A stretch of 34,977 nt of DNA from positions 1 through 34,977 of IMG/VR virus record IMGVR_UViG_3300034284_002179; one strand, written 5' to 3'. Within the stretch, counting starts at the first letter, position 1. Every line of letters starts with the position of its first letter. The DNA comes from a virus. Position numbers and translations under genes: made by a program. Under the pieces are notes generated by a model. That model searched no databases, was not told the DNA's origin, and saw nothing but the letters and a program-made list of their open reading frames with translations. This document shows, piece after piece, positions 19,762-27,141 of this stretch.

Positions 19762-20229
19762 TTATCTGCAATAATTATCTGCTGCGGAGCTTGCGGCCCA
19801 CGCATCTGGTTTACCAACGGCATCATATCCCATTGATTTAGCGTAACCAATACCCGCTTCATACAATTGATTTGACTTCTCACTTTGCTTTGAGTTGTAA
19901 TCAACGTGTACAGTTATTTTTGTGTCTATGTCTTTCAATATTTCGGCTGCGTTAACTGATCTAACAACCTCAGACCATAGCTTTGGATGCATGTTCGCTA
20001 TTGGATCACCTTTCTTTGGTCTTGGTTCGATTTCTTTACAGTGAATGACGTGAGCACCCTTACCAAACTCATATAAACAAATTGTTGTAACATAATTAAC
20101 ATTGCTTCCAACTTCTTGTGAGTCGCAACCAATATAAATTTCAGACTCTGGATGTTTTACCAACCATTCTGATACATATTCGGACACATTCTCAATAATC
20201 AACCCATCTTTTGTCCTAAAATCTTTCAT
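19762..20229 (-). CDS. YkuK-like RNase H-fold protein (DUF458)
   Basis: 155 residues. The pattern of the DUF458/YkuK family is clear: ESEIYIGCDSQEVGSNVNYV with the first acidic site in strand 1 (about residues 31-50), VNAAEILKDIDTKITVHVDYN with the second acidic strand, and GYAKSMGYDAVGKPDAWAASSAADNYC with the closing Asp region. The fold is RNase H-like; nuclease activity is predicted but its substrate is not known. It directly follows the T5 A1-like gene (3-base gap), so the two are co-expressed. Confidence 0.85.
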   Translation of the reverse strand: MKDFRTKDGLIIENVSEYVSEWLVKHPESEIYIGCDSQEVGSNVNYVTTICLYEFGKGAHVIHCKEIEPRPKKGDPIANMHPKLWSEVVRSVNAAEILKDIDTKITVHVDYNSKQSEKSNQLYEAGIGYAKSMGYDAVGKPDAWAASSAADNYCR

Positions 20230-20232
20230 TTC

Positions 20233-21822
20233 TTACATTTTAAATGTGGTAAACCCTGTTTCACCACTGTTATCTTTTATAAAATTAATATGTTGTGCTC
20301 TCCCATCTTTATGGATGATCACATGCGATTGTAACCATGAGCTTGGTCCGATATTGTAACCAACTCTTAGTTTTGTTGAGGTACCAACCGCTAAAGCACC
20401 GTCTTTTCTCCCTGGTGAGTGGTAATGACCAACAATGACCTTTGTATTAAGCGTTCTAAACTGATTTAGAGACCCTCTGCTGCCATTTGATCCAACATCA
20501 CCATGTTGACCCAACTCCCAATCTTTAACCATGTAAGAAGCGTTCCTATTCAATGTAATGAACTTGGGGAATCTTTGGTTGATCACCTCAGGTATTACAC
20601 CTTTAATTTCACCCTTAGCATGCTGTCTCAAAAGCATTGCGGAGTATTCCATGTATACCAATGAGTTTTTGCTTGTCGGTTGTCTTTTCCAATCCTCATT
20701 TGTTAACCAGCGATCCAAAAAGTCATCATGGTTACTTCTAACAATAACAACGTTTTTATAATCTTTGAATGACTCCAACCCATCGAGCATGTTATTTATT
20801 TCCCTCTCAACAGAATTGGTGCCGTTCATTTCTTTTGCAAATTGAATGAATGGGTTTTTCATTTCATGGTGGCTGATTGAGTTGCCATCGAATACGTCAT
20901 GTAATACAACATGCTCTGGTTTCATCTTGCCTAACAACTCATGTGTCTTATCAATCACATCTTGATCATGATGACCATAGTGAATGTCACCAAACACAAT
21001 TGCTGATAATGAATCAACCTTACTTACCTCTCCACCCTCAACTCTATGACAAAGATCGGTAAAGTTACCAGTCTTATCATGTGCGGTTACTTGTCTAACA
21101 TAGAACGTATCCTCATCCTTAATTTCAACGATGGCAAAACCATATGTGTGATGGAACTCGCCTTTCTTACCAGATTTTGAATCCGTGTAATTCATCTTTG
21201 TTACCGCACCAGTTGTAAGCATCATTTTAGGTTTATTACCCTCAAGAACTGAGATCATCTCAAGTTGTACCTTTGGTGCTCCAAAGATGCATGAGTTAAT
21301 ACCACTTACACCTTGCAAACCACTCATTGGGTTTGTTGCTGTTGGTTGAATTTTTAAATCTGACATAATTGACACATATTTGTGAACATCATGTCTATTC
21401 GCATCCAAATAAGGTACAACAGCGTTATCCCATTCTTCATGATCTTTATCAGTGAACACCGATGTTGGGTTTTTATAACGTCCAGCAATTACGTGGATAT
21501 CAGCACCCAAAAATTCAGCATACGCTTTAATATTTTCAAAGAGTGGTTTATGAACTGGTGTGTCATTCTGAGCCCAAGTAATAAGGAACATTTTTTGTTC
21601 TTTATTAGTCGGTCTTTGTTTGGCCGTCAGATATTGTTCCGATTCAACCTCAACCTTCTCCTTAAAGTTTAATTTTTCAGAACACCATTTTCTAACTGTT
21701 CTTTCGGATTTACCGAATAAAGCCACAAGCGAGTTCATTCTATCATCCCAAGATAACTCCTTATTAAGGTAGATGTTTCTTGCTTTGTCAATTTCTTGTT
21801 CTGTTAAGTCTTTAAATTTCAT
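20233..21822 (-). CDS. T5 A1-like metallophosphatase-fold protein
   Basis: 529 residues, close to the T5 A1 length. An N-terminal helix-turn-helix-like part (SWDDRMNSLVALFGKSERTVRKWC) is followed by FLITWAQNDTPVHKPL, GRYKNPTSVF and IQPTATNPMSGLQGVSG blocks that I recognise from A1 proteins. The C-terminal metal site reads IVFGDIHYGHHD, LHDVFDGNSISHHEMKNP, VIVRSNHDDFLDRW and VIVGHYHSPG, with the Asp, His and Asn ligands of a calcineurin/Mre11-type phosphatase. In T5, A1 acts early in host DNA breakdown and DNA transfer control. A nuclease role here is inferred from that relation. Confidence 0.85.
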   Translation of the reverse strand: MKFKDLTEQEIDKARNIYLNKELSWDDRMNSLVALFGKSERTVRKWCSEKLNFKEKVEVESEQYLTAKQRPTNKEQKMFLITWAQNDTPVHKPLFENIKAYAEFLGADIHVIAGRYKNPTSVFTDKDHEEWDNAVVPYLDANRHDVHKYVSIMSDLKIQPTATNPMSGLQGVSGINSCIFGAPKVQLEMISVLEGNKPKMMLTTGAVTKMNYTDSKSGKKGEFHHTYGFAIVEIKDEDTFYVRQVTAHDKTGNFTDLCHRVEGGEVSKVDSLSAIVFGDIHYGHHDQDVIDKTHELLGKMKPEHVVLHDVFDGNSISHHEMKNPFIQFAKEMNGTNSVEREINNMLDGLESFKDYKNVVIVRSNHDDFLDRWLTNEDWKRQPTSKNSLVYMEYSAMLLRQHAKGEIKGVIPEVINQRFPKFITLNRNASYMVKDWELGQHGDVGSNGSRGSLNQFRTLNTKVIVGHYHSPGRKDGALAVGTSTKLRVGYNIGPSSWLQSHVIIHKDGRAQHINFIKDNSGETGFTTFKM

Positions 21823-22211
21823 AATTTACTTTCAAGTTTTTGTAATTGTTCGTGTGTTTTTTTAAAATCGTCTACTAATAGCTCATGTTCGTCAATGGCT
21901 TTATTAATAATGGTCATTTTATTATACCAAATATTCGTCATGGTTGTTTTGATCGTATTTTCATTTGTTTCAGCTAATAAAGTCATAACAGTTGGTTCGA
22001 TTATCTCAATGAGTTCATTCTGTAGTTCGATTATCTCAACACGTTTCAAAGCAAATTCATCTTGTAAGGATACCAACTTTTCATTTAAAGAAATGGCCGC
22101 ATTTCTAATTTTTTTTGTGTAATTATCCGTTTCAACAATGTCGGTGAGATCAACACCTTGTTTAATTAATTTATTAACGCTCCATTTAGCTATACTGTAT
22201 AATAATCCCAT
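21819..22211 (-). CDS. small coiled-coil protein, 130 aa
   Basis: Begins MGLLYSIAKWSVNKLIKQGVD, a helix that could contact membrane, then is almost wholly helical and heptad-rich (RNAAISLNEKLVSLQDEFAL, EIIELQNELIEIIEPTVM, LLVDDFKKTHEQLQKLESKL). It overlaps the A1-like gene by 4 bases (ATGA), implying coupled translation and perhaps a joint complex. No family recognised. Confidence 0.65.
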   Translation of the reverse strand: MGLLYSIAKWSVNKLIKQGVDLTDIVETDNYTKKIRNAAISLNEKLVSLQDEFALKRVEIIELQNELIEIIEPTVMTLLAETNENTIKTTMTNIWYNKMTIINKAIDEHELLVDDFKKTHEQLQKLESKL

Positions 22212-22271
22212 ATATTATAATAATAAAAATTTTTTTACTAAAAAACAAATCCTAACCAACATTTTTTTGTT

Positions 22272-22520
22272 TTAATTACTTTCGGTTTCTCCATTTTCTA
22301 AACTAAAAATTCTAAGTGCGTTTATTATTACTTCAGACTCCTCAAGAGAGAAAGCGCCTTTTGATTGCGCATGTCTTAATGCAGCATTTATTGTTAAAAC
22401 AATTTCTGCTTCTGAACCTTCTTTTACTTTTGTTAAAAAAGTTTGATACTCTTCATCGGTATTATAAGCCAATACGCTAAATAAAACACCTTTTGGTTTT
22501 TGTTCTTGTTCGTTACTCAT
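22272..22520 (-). CDS. hypothetical protein, 82 aa
   Basis: I choose ATG 22520 (MSNEQEQKPKGVLFSVLAYN), because the longer frame starts inside the phosphoesterase gene and adds a hydrophobic stretch unlike its neighbours. The protein is acidic and mostly helical (EEYQTFLTKVKEGSEAEIVL, LEESEVIINALRIF). It begins 1 base after the phosphoesterase stop. Function unknown. Confidence 0.6.
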   Translation of the reverse strand: MSNEQEQKPKGVLFSVLAYNTDEEYQTFLTKVKEGSEAEIVLTINAALRHAQSKGAFSLEESEVIINALRIFSLENGETESN

Positions 22521-22521
22521 A

Positions 22522-23211
22522 TTAATTATTAAATTCGTAAAATTTATCGATACCAAGCAAAATAAAGTTGGTATCTCCTATTAATTCTTCTTTTGTAAAA
22601 TGGAAATGCCCGTTGAACCAATATTCAACTCTATTGCCATTAAGTTTTAGTGTTTCATACATAACCTTAAAACGTTCTCTTTCTTCTAATAATGTGTTAT
22701 GTAATGATGGGTCTTGTGCTATAAAGTACCAAACCAACTCGTTAAAATGAACTGGTTCGCAGAAACTAGGAGAGCTATGTGCAATTACAACATCAATGTT
22801 TTCTTCAATCGCATTTAACTTATCGATATCCAAAATAAATTGTTCATCCAACCAATAATCAACACCAGCTTTTCTTTGACATCTGTCAATACTAATAGCA
22901 CCACCAACAAATAGATAACTTCTACCTTCAATGTTTCTGACAGTATAGTCAGGTAAGAACTCTATGTTACTAAAGTTATAGTTACCATCAAAATAAGATG
23001 GGTCATCGTGATTACCACGAATAACTAATAAATTGTTGTTATTTTTTGCTAGTTTTTTATTGATGTCAACCATCTCTTCATCCATCCTAGCACGATTACG
23101 AAACCCCACACCAAAATCACCAACCTGTATAATGGTGGTGTCTTTTACGGCCATGGCCTTCATGTAAAGTTTTTGGAAATTACCGTGAATATCCCCTAAT
23201 ATCTGTACCAT
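22522..23211 (-). CDS. calcineurin-like metallophosphoesterase
   Basis: 229 residues carrying all five family motifs: GDIHGNFQKL at the very start, IQVGDFGVGF, VIRGNHDDPSYF, DVVIAHSSPSF and WFNGHFHFTKEE. Two metals are held by these Asp, His and Asn residues. The layout is closest to single-domain phosphodiesterase/Ap4A-hydrolase-like enzymes. Substrate unknown. A second protein with the same metal-site type (T5 A1-like) lies about 0.7 kb downstream; they are otherwise dissimilar. Confidence 0.9.
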   Translation of the reverse strand: MVQILGDIHGNFQKLYMKAMAVKDTTIIQVGDFGVGFRNRARMDEEMVDINKKLAKNNNNLLVIRGNHDDPSYFDGNYNFSNIEFLPDYTVRNIEGRSYLFVGGAISIDRCQRKAGVDYWLDEQFILDIDKLNAIEENIDVVIAHSSPSFCEPVHFNELVWYFIAQDPSLHNTLLEERERFKVMYETLKLNGNRVEYWFNGHFHFTKEELIGDTNFILLGIDKFYEFNN

Positions 23212-23229
23212 AGGTACAAAAATAATAAA

Positions 23230-23466
23230 TTATTGGTTAATAACCAACTCTTTATGGTCAATTTTTTTCAATTCGGTATCTAATTCATGTTTTTTTCTTT
23301 TATTATGACTGTATTTGTAAACATTAAACGTCAAATACGGTAAATAAATCAGATAGAATGACCATAAGAATAATGGTACCCCGCCACCGAATAATAATAG
23401 AAATGGTGAAAAAATGATAACTATATCCATGGTACAGGATATTATTTCAATCTGTCTATAACTCAT
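23230..23466 (-). CDS. small membrane protein, 78 aa
   Basis: Two hydrophobic segments at about residues 13-32 (MDIVIIFSPFLLLFGGGVPL) and 34-51 (LWSFYLIYLPYLTFNVY), then a charged tail with KRKKHELDTELKKIDHKEL. It overlaps the upstream gene by 4 bases (ATGA). No family recognised. Confidence 0.65.
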   Translation of the reverse strand: MSYRQIEIISCTMDIVIIFSPFLLLFGGGVPLFLWSFYLIYLPYLTFNVYKYSHNKRKKHELDTELKKIDHKELVINQ

Positions 23467-24683
23467 GTTGTTACTCTTCTAAGTTTCCCGTTTAAGAAGG
23501 ATTTATAATTAGGACCTTTCAAAATAATAATCTCATTACCTTCTCTTTTAAATCTGAAGATACCAGCGGCTTCCGCTGCATCAAGCAATGTTTGTAAATA
23601 ACCTTGCTTATGTTTTAAATTATTTTGTTCAAAAAAGTCGTCCAGAATTGGTTTTCTAGCTGTGCTAATGAAACCTATTAAGTCTAAAATAATTTTGTTC
23701 TTATTTGGTGAACTAAAAGAATACGAGAAACTTGGATTGTCTGTTTTCCAGAAAATAAACTCAGTATTAAACGGTTCTAATGTGATAACTCTAGTATCAA
23801 TGAATTTTTTAAGTAGGTTAAAATATGTTTTACGGAAAAATCTTTCGGCAACAAAGGCATCCGTTGGGATTCTGTAGATTTCTAAGAAGTGGTTGATAAA
23901 GATTTTACCTTGTCTATTCTTAACTTTAATCTTAACTTTGTTTGAATCACCTGGAAATAAAACTGTTTCAACAAGTATTGTTGGTGCTTTAACTGATTCC
24001 CATGTAATCATTAACTTACCATCTTCTTTCAAAGTTTTAATAGGTTTCCAATCACCAAGATCGCTTGATAATTTATAATCATTGAACTTACTTTCAAACA
24101 CAGATTTTAAAACCAAATCCACCCTTCTTGGGTTTTGTGTTTTTTTAACCTTTGCTTGTGTTGGTATGTGTGGTGTTTGCCCAGCGGTTGGTTCCTTTGT
24201 AATAGGAACATCTTTTACCGTATTTTTAATTTGTTTGTTAATAACAGGTGCTGGCGCTGGTGCAGCGGGTCTTGGTGCTGGCGCTGGCGCTGGAACAGGC
24301 TTTGGTTCTAATTCAGCATCAATTTCACTAAATAGGTCTTCCAATAACTCTTCATTTTCTTTTAAGATTGGTATTTTCATTTGATACCCGTCATAAAAAT
24401 CAGATGAATTAATATCAACAGCATCCATGTCAATGGAATACCCAGACTCTTCTAAAACTTCTGAGATTCTGTTATGTAAGAAATCTTCTAGAAAAAATTC
24501 TAAAGAGCTTTCTTCATCAAAGTTTCTTGTCGCTTTTTTAATCTCATTAATTGTGATGATTTCACGATATAAACCCGTATTTTCTAATCGATTATATGAT
24601 AATTGAACACGATTGTTTTCCGACTTACCTTCACTAAGGATTTGCTCAACTATCAATTTTCTATATTGGTCAGATTTTCTCAT
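23463..24683 (-). CDS. hypothetical phage protein with Pro/Ala hinge, 406 aa
   Basis: N-terminal domain (about residues 1-125, MRKSDQYRKLIVEQILSEGK ...) is helical and acidic. A Pro-Ala hinge follows (KPVPAPAPAPRPAAPAPAP, about 126-145), then a linker and a folded C-terminal half with FINHFLEIYRIPTDAFVAER and, near the end, AAEAAGIFRFKREGNEIIILKG, which looks like a small winged-helix. The start is set by the ATG at 24683, 3 bases after a promoter-like motif. The shape fits a virion or scaffolding protein, but this is a guess. Confidence 0.6.
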   Translation of the reverse strand: MRKSDQYRKLIVEQILSEGKSENNRVQLSYNRLENTGLYREIITINEIKKATRNFDEESSLEFFLEDFLHNRISEVLEESGYSIDMDAVDINSSDFYDGYQMKIPILKENEELLEDLFSEIDAELEPKPVPAPAPAPRPAAPAPAPVINKQIKNTVKDVPITKEPTAGQTPHIPTQAKVKKTQNPRRVDLVLKSVFESKFNDYKLSSDLGDWKPIKTLKEDGKLMITWESVKAPTILVETVLFPGDSNKVKIKVKNRQGKIFINHFLEIYRIPTDAFVAERFFRKTYFNLLKKFIDTRVITLEPFNTEFIFWKTDNPSFSYSFSSPNKNKIILDLIGFISTARKPILDDFFEQNNLKHKQGYLQTLLDAAEAAGIFRFKREGNEIIILKGPNYKSFLNGKLRRVTT

Positions 24684-24685
24684 TA

Positions 24686-24696
24686 TAATATAAATA
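24686..24696 (-). promoter_or_regulatory. putative phage promoter motif (TATTTATATTA)
   Basis: Perfect copy of the recurring motif, ending 2 bases before the ATG at 24683. If it is a -10 element the message would be leaderless or the real start would lie further in. Confidence 0.4.
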
Positions 24697-24746
24697 TCTT
24701 GTTTTTTAGCTTTATTCTTAAAAATAAAACTAATATTATTGTATTA

Positions 24747-24932
24747 ATGATTTTAGAGGTAAGAATATGCAAAAAAATGGCTGAAGTTCATGTCATTGAC
24801 GGTATTAGCAAACGCCCAATTTCAATAATAAAAAGCAGTTTAGAGGCTCTAAATTCACTTATTATTGATCTTATGGGAAAATACACCATAACAACAATTA
24901 AACGTAACAGAAAGCGTTTATTGACGTATTAA
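24747..24932 (+). CDS. possible small basic protein, 61 aa
   Basis: Plus-strand frame from ATG 24747 (MILEVRICKKMAEVHVIDGI) or from the internal ATG 24777 (MAEVHVIDGISKRPISIIKS), ending with a basic tail (TIKRNRKRLLTY). An AGAGGT string lies 8-13 bases after the first ATG, and so upstream of the second. It is convergent with the LRR gene and overlaps its end by 4 bases. It fills an otherwise empty 245-base gap, but no homology cue supports it. Confidence 0.35.
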   Translation: MILEVRICKKMAEVHVIDGISKRPISIIKSSLEALNSLIIDLMGKYTITTIKRNRKRLLTY

Positions 24933-26611
24933 TTATCGTATTTGATAATTGTAACTTCTGGCCCTCTTTTATTTTTATTTAAAGAGGATATTTTTTCGTT
25001 TGTTATTGCGGTATCATCAATACAAATTGCAATAATTTCTGGTAGTGAACTTAATTTATCAGGAATGTTCGATAATTTTTCATTACCATGAAAATCCACC
25101 AAATATAACTTATCACAACCCAATATTTCATCTGTAATCGTTTTTATATTACAGTTAGAGGCTGTTAATCTAGCCAAGTTGGTTAATGTGTTAATGCCAG
25201 TTGGTAATTCCTTTAATTTAGCGTTATAATCCAAAACAATATCCGTTAGGTTAATCAAACCAGTTAAATCAAATTTATTTTCAATCTTGCAACCAGAAAA
25301 ATCAACAAAATTTAAATCTGTTAATTGGTTAATCCAAGATGGTACCTCAGTTAATAAATTATTTCTAACTTTTAGGTATTTTAAATTCTTAAGATTTTTA
25401 ATTGAGTTTGGTAATGACTCTAAACCGCAATCAGAAAAGTCTAATTTTTCCAAACTTTCTATGTCACCGATCTCATTCAAGATATCAGAATCCATTTTAT
25501 TACCACTGAAATCTAAAACTTTTGGTTTAGACTCTTTCAACATCTTAATAATTTGATCACCGTATCCTAATTTTAATAGGAACTGGATATCATCGTTAAC
25601 TTTGTTCTTTAACTGTCTTTTTGGTAAAACAGTTTTGGTGATGTACTTTTTGAAGTAGTCTTTAATATCTTTATTCGTATAAAAGAAATCGTTAATATCA
25701 ATCGGCCTGTCTGGGATGTTCATGTATTGCTGATCCTCAAAATGGAATTGCATACGAACATTTGGGTCATTCTTAGCGGCTTTTTTAGAACCATAACCTT
25801 TTTTGATTAAAACAAACAACTCCCCACGGCCATGATATGAATCAAACATACTACCATATCTTGTACCAGCTGTACACCAAGTTGTATATTTACCAAATTC
25901 AACATTTGCTTCTTTATCGTGAGTTATAACAATAACCCAATCTTTATTTTCAAATACTAATTCAGCACGACCAACGGTTTCATCATAATCTTTACTTTTT
26001 TCAATAAAAAGTTGGTGATTCTTAATGCAATTTAATTCTTTGGGGTCAAGTGTATGCACATTATCGGAAGATCCGTCATCATCCATCATCGTATATGGCA
26101 ACACAACCTCACTAAGTGTTTGGTAATCTGGATATTTGTTGATATCTCTCTTACTTTCATTCAAAACATTTGATTTTTTTAATAAAGAGAATGTGTCCAA
26201 TGAACCTTTAACTGTTGTGTATAGATCTTCGTAGAAATTACTATTAATATTGGCATCTCGATCTGTTGGTGTGTAGGAAATTAATTGATTTTTGTATAAA
26301 CCAAGTAACCATTGTAAATTTTCTTTGTTTGGTGTTGGGTCACATTCAACTAAAAAATTAAACACAACTTCTCTTGGTGTATTTTCATCACCAATATAGT
26401 TTGAGATAGGAATTTGCATATTTGACAAAAACGTAAATAAGTAACGATCATAAAAGAAGTCCTCTGGTTCTTTATATGTCATACCATGGAGACTAGTAAA
26501 ACCCTCGTGTCTTGGGTTAAACTTATCTAACTGTCCTCTTTTAACAGCTTTTCCATATGTTGCTTTAAATGAGTTTTCATATAGAAACTCAACTCGTGTT
26601 TTCTTTTCCAT
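24929..26611 (-). CDS. leucine-rich-repeat protein with phage WCTA module
   Basis: 560 residues. The middle (about 225-310) has a module found in many phage unknowns: NVEFGKYTTWCTAGTRYGS, MFDSYHGRGELFVLIKK and MQFHFEDQQYMNIPDRPI. The C-terminal third (about 370-550) is a leucine-rich repeat of about seven units: KLDFSDCGLESLPNSIKNL, YLKVRNNLLTEVPSWINQL, ARLTASNCNIKTITDEIL. LRRs bind proteins, so a host target or a virion partner is likely. The N-terminus (MEKKTRVEFLYENSFKATYG) has no known domain. No signal peptide, so an intracellular or virion role is expected. Confidence 0.8.
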   Translation of the reverse strand: MEKKTRVEFLYENSFKATYGKAVKRGQLDKFNPRHEGFTSLHGMTYKEPEDFFYDRYLFTFLSNMQIPISNYIGDENTPREVVFNFLVECDPTPNKENLQWLLGLYKNQLISYTPTDRDANINSNFYEDLYTTVKGSLDTFSLLKKSNVLNESKRDINKYPDYQTLSEVVLPYTMMDDDGSSDNVHTLDPKELNCIKNHQLFIEKSKDYDETVGRAELVFENKDWVIVITHDKEANVEFGKYTTWCTAGTRYGSMFDSYHGRGELFVLIKKGYGSKKAAKNDPNVRMQFHFEDQQYMNIPDRPIDINDFFYTNKDIKDYFKKYITKTVLPKRQLKNKVNDDIQFLLKLGYGDQIIKMLKESKPKVLDFSGNKMDSDILNEIGDIESLEKLDFSDCGLESLPNSIKNLKNLKYLKVRNNLLTEVPSWINQLTDLNFVDFSGCKIENKFDLTGLINLTDIVLDYNAKLKELPTGINTLTNLARLTASNCNIKTITDEILGCDKLYLVDFHGNEKLSNIPDKLSSLPEIIAICIDDTAITNEKISSLNKNKRGPEVTIIKYDN

Positions 26612-26670
26612 ATTACAAAAGTATACAAAAAATCCTTAACAACAAAGTGTTTCGAATAAAATTTTTAAAA

Positions 26671-27141
26671 TTAAAGAAGAACTCTAGTTGAATTGATATA
26701 ATCAACCGATTCGAATAGGTTTTTACCTTTTTCTTGTGTTTTGATGAATTTCTTAACCAATTGGCCAGCAATTGCGTTTGCCTCATCCTCTATTTCACCA
26801 CCAATGTCTTGTACTGGTTTTACAATACGATCATCCTCATATTGTTTCTTATGAACCATTTCATGAGCAACACTTCTCATTACATCACCCAACATTCTAT
26901 TCTTAGCGTAAACACAAACAAGTTTATCTTTATCACGATAAAACGCTGTTGTTACAACACCGTTTTTATCTCTATCATGACATAATAAGCATTCGAAGTC
27001 ACCAGATAAATCCAATTCCTTACAACAAAACTCTATGAAAGATTTTGCTGTTTCAAACTTATCTTCAGGAAACTCAAGACCATCCTCGATTTTTAAATCG
27101 CAAGACGGTGCTTTACCTTTTATGACTTCTAGTAATTTCAT
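26671..27141 (-). CDS. zincin-type metallopeptidase, phage family
   Basis: 156 residues. The motif SVAHEMVHKKQYE at about 90-102 is a canonical HExxH zinc site, and GGEIEDEANAIAGQLVKKF about 15 residues later supplies the third ligand (Glu or Asp), as seen in small phage zincins of T4-like genomes. Two cysteine pairs lie upstream (EFCCKEL, ECLLCHDR). Likely a virion-assembly or host-directed protease. The ATG overlaps the fibre gene stop as TAATG, so it is translated with the fibre. Confidence 0.82.
   Translation of the reverse strand: MKLLEVIKGKAPSCDLKIEDGLEFPEDKFETAKSFIEFCCKELDLSGDFECLLCHDRDKNGVVTTAFYRDKDKLVCVYAKNRMLGDVMRSVAHEMVHKKQYEDDRIVKPVQDIGGEIEDEANAIAGQLVKKFIKTQEKGKNLFESVDYINSTRVLL

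Noticed and set aside
19707-19904. Alternative 65-aa minus-strand frame at the end of the YkuK-like gene
   Set aside because: It lies mostly inside that gene in another frame, and its unique part is AT-rich noncoding sequence.
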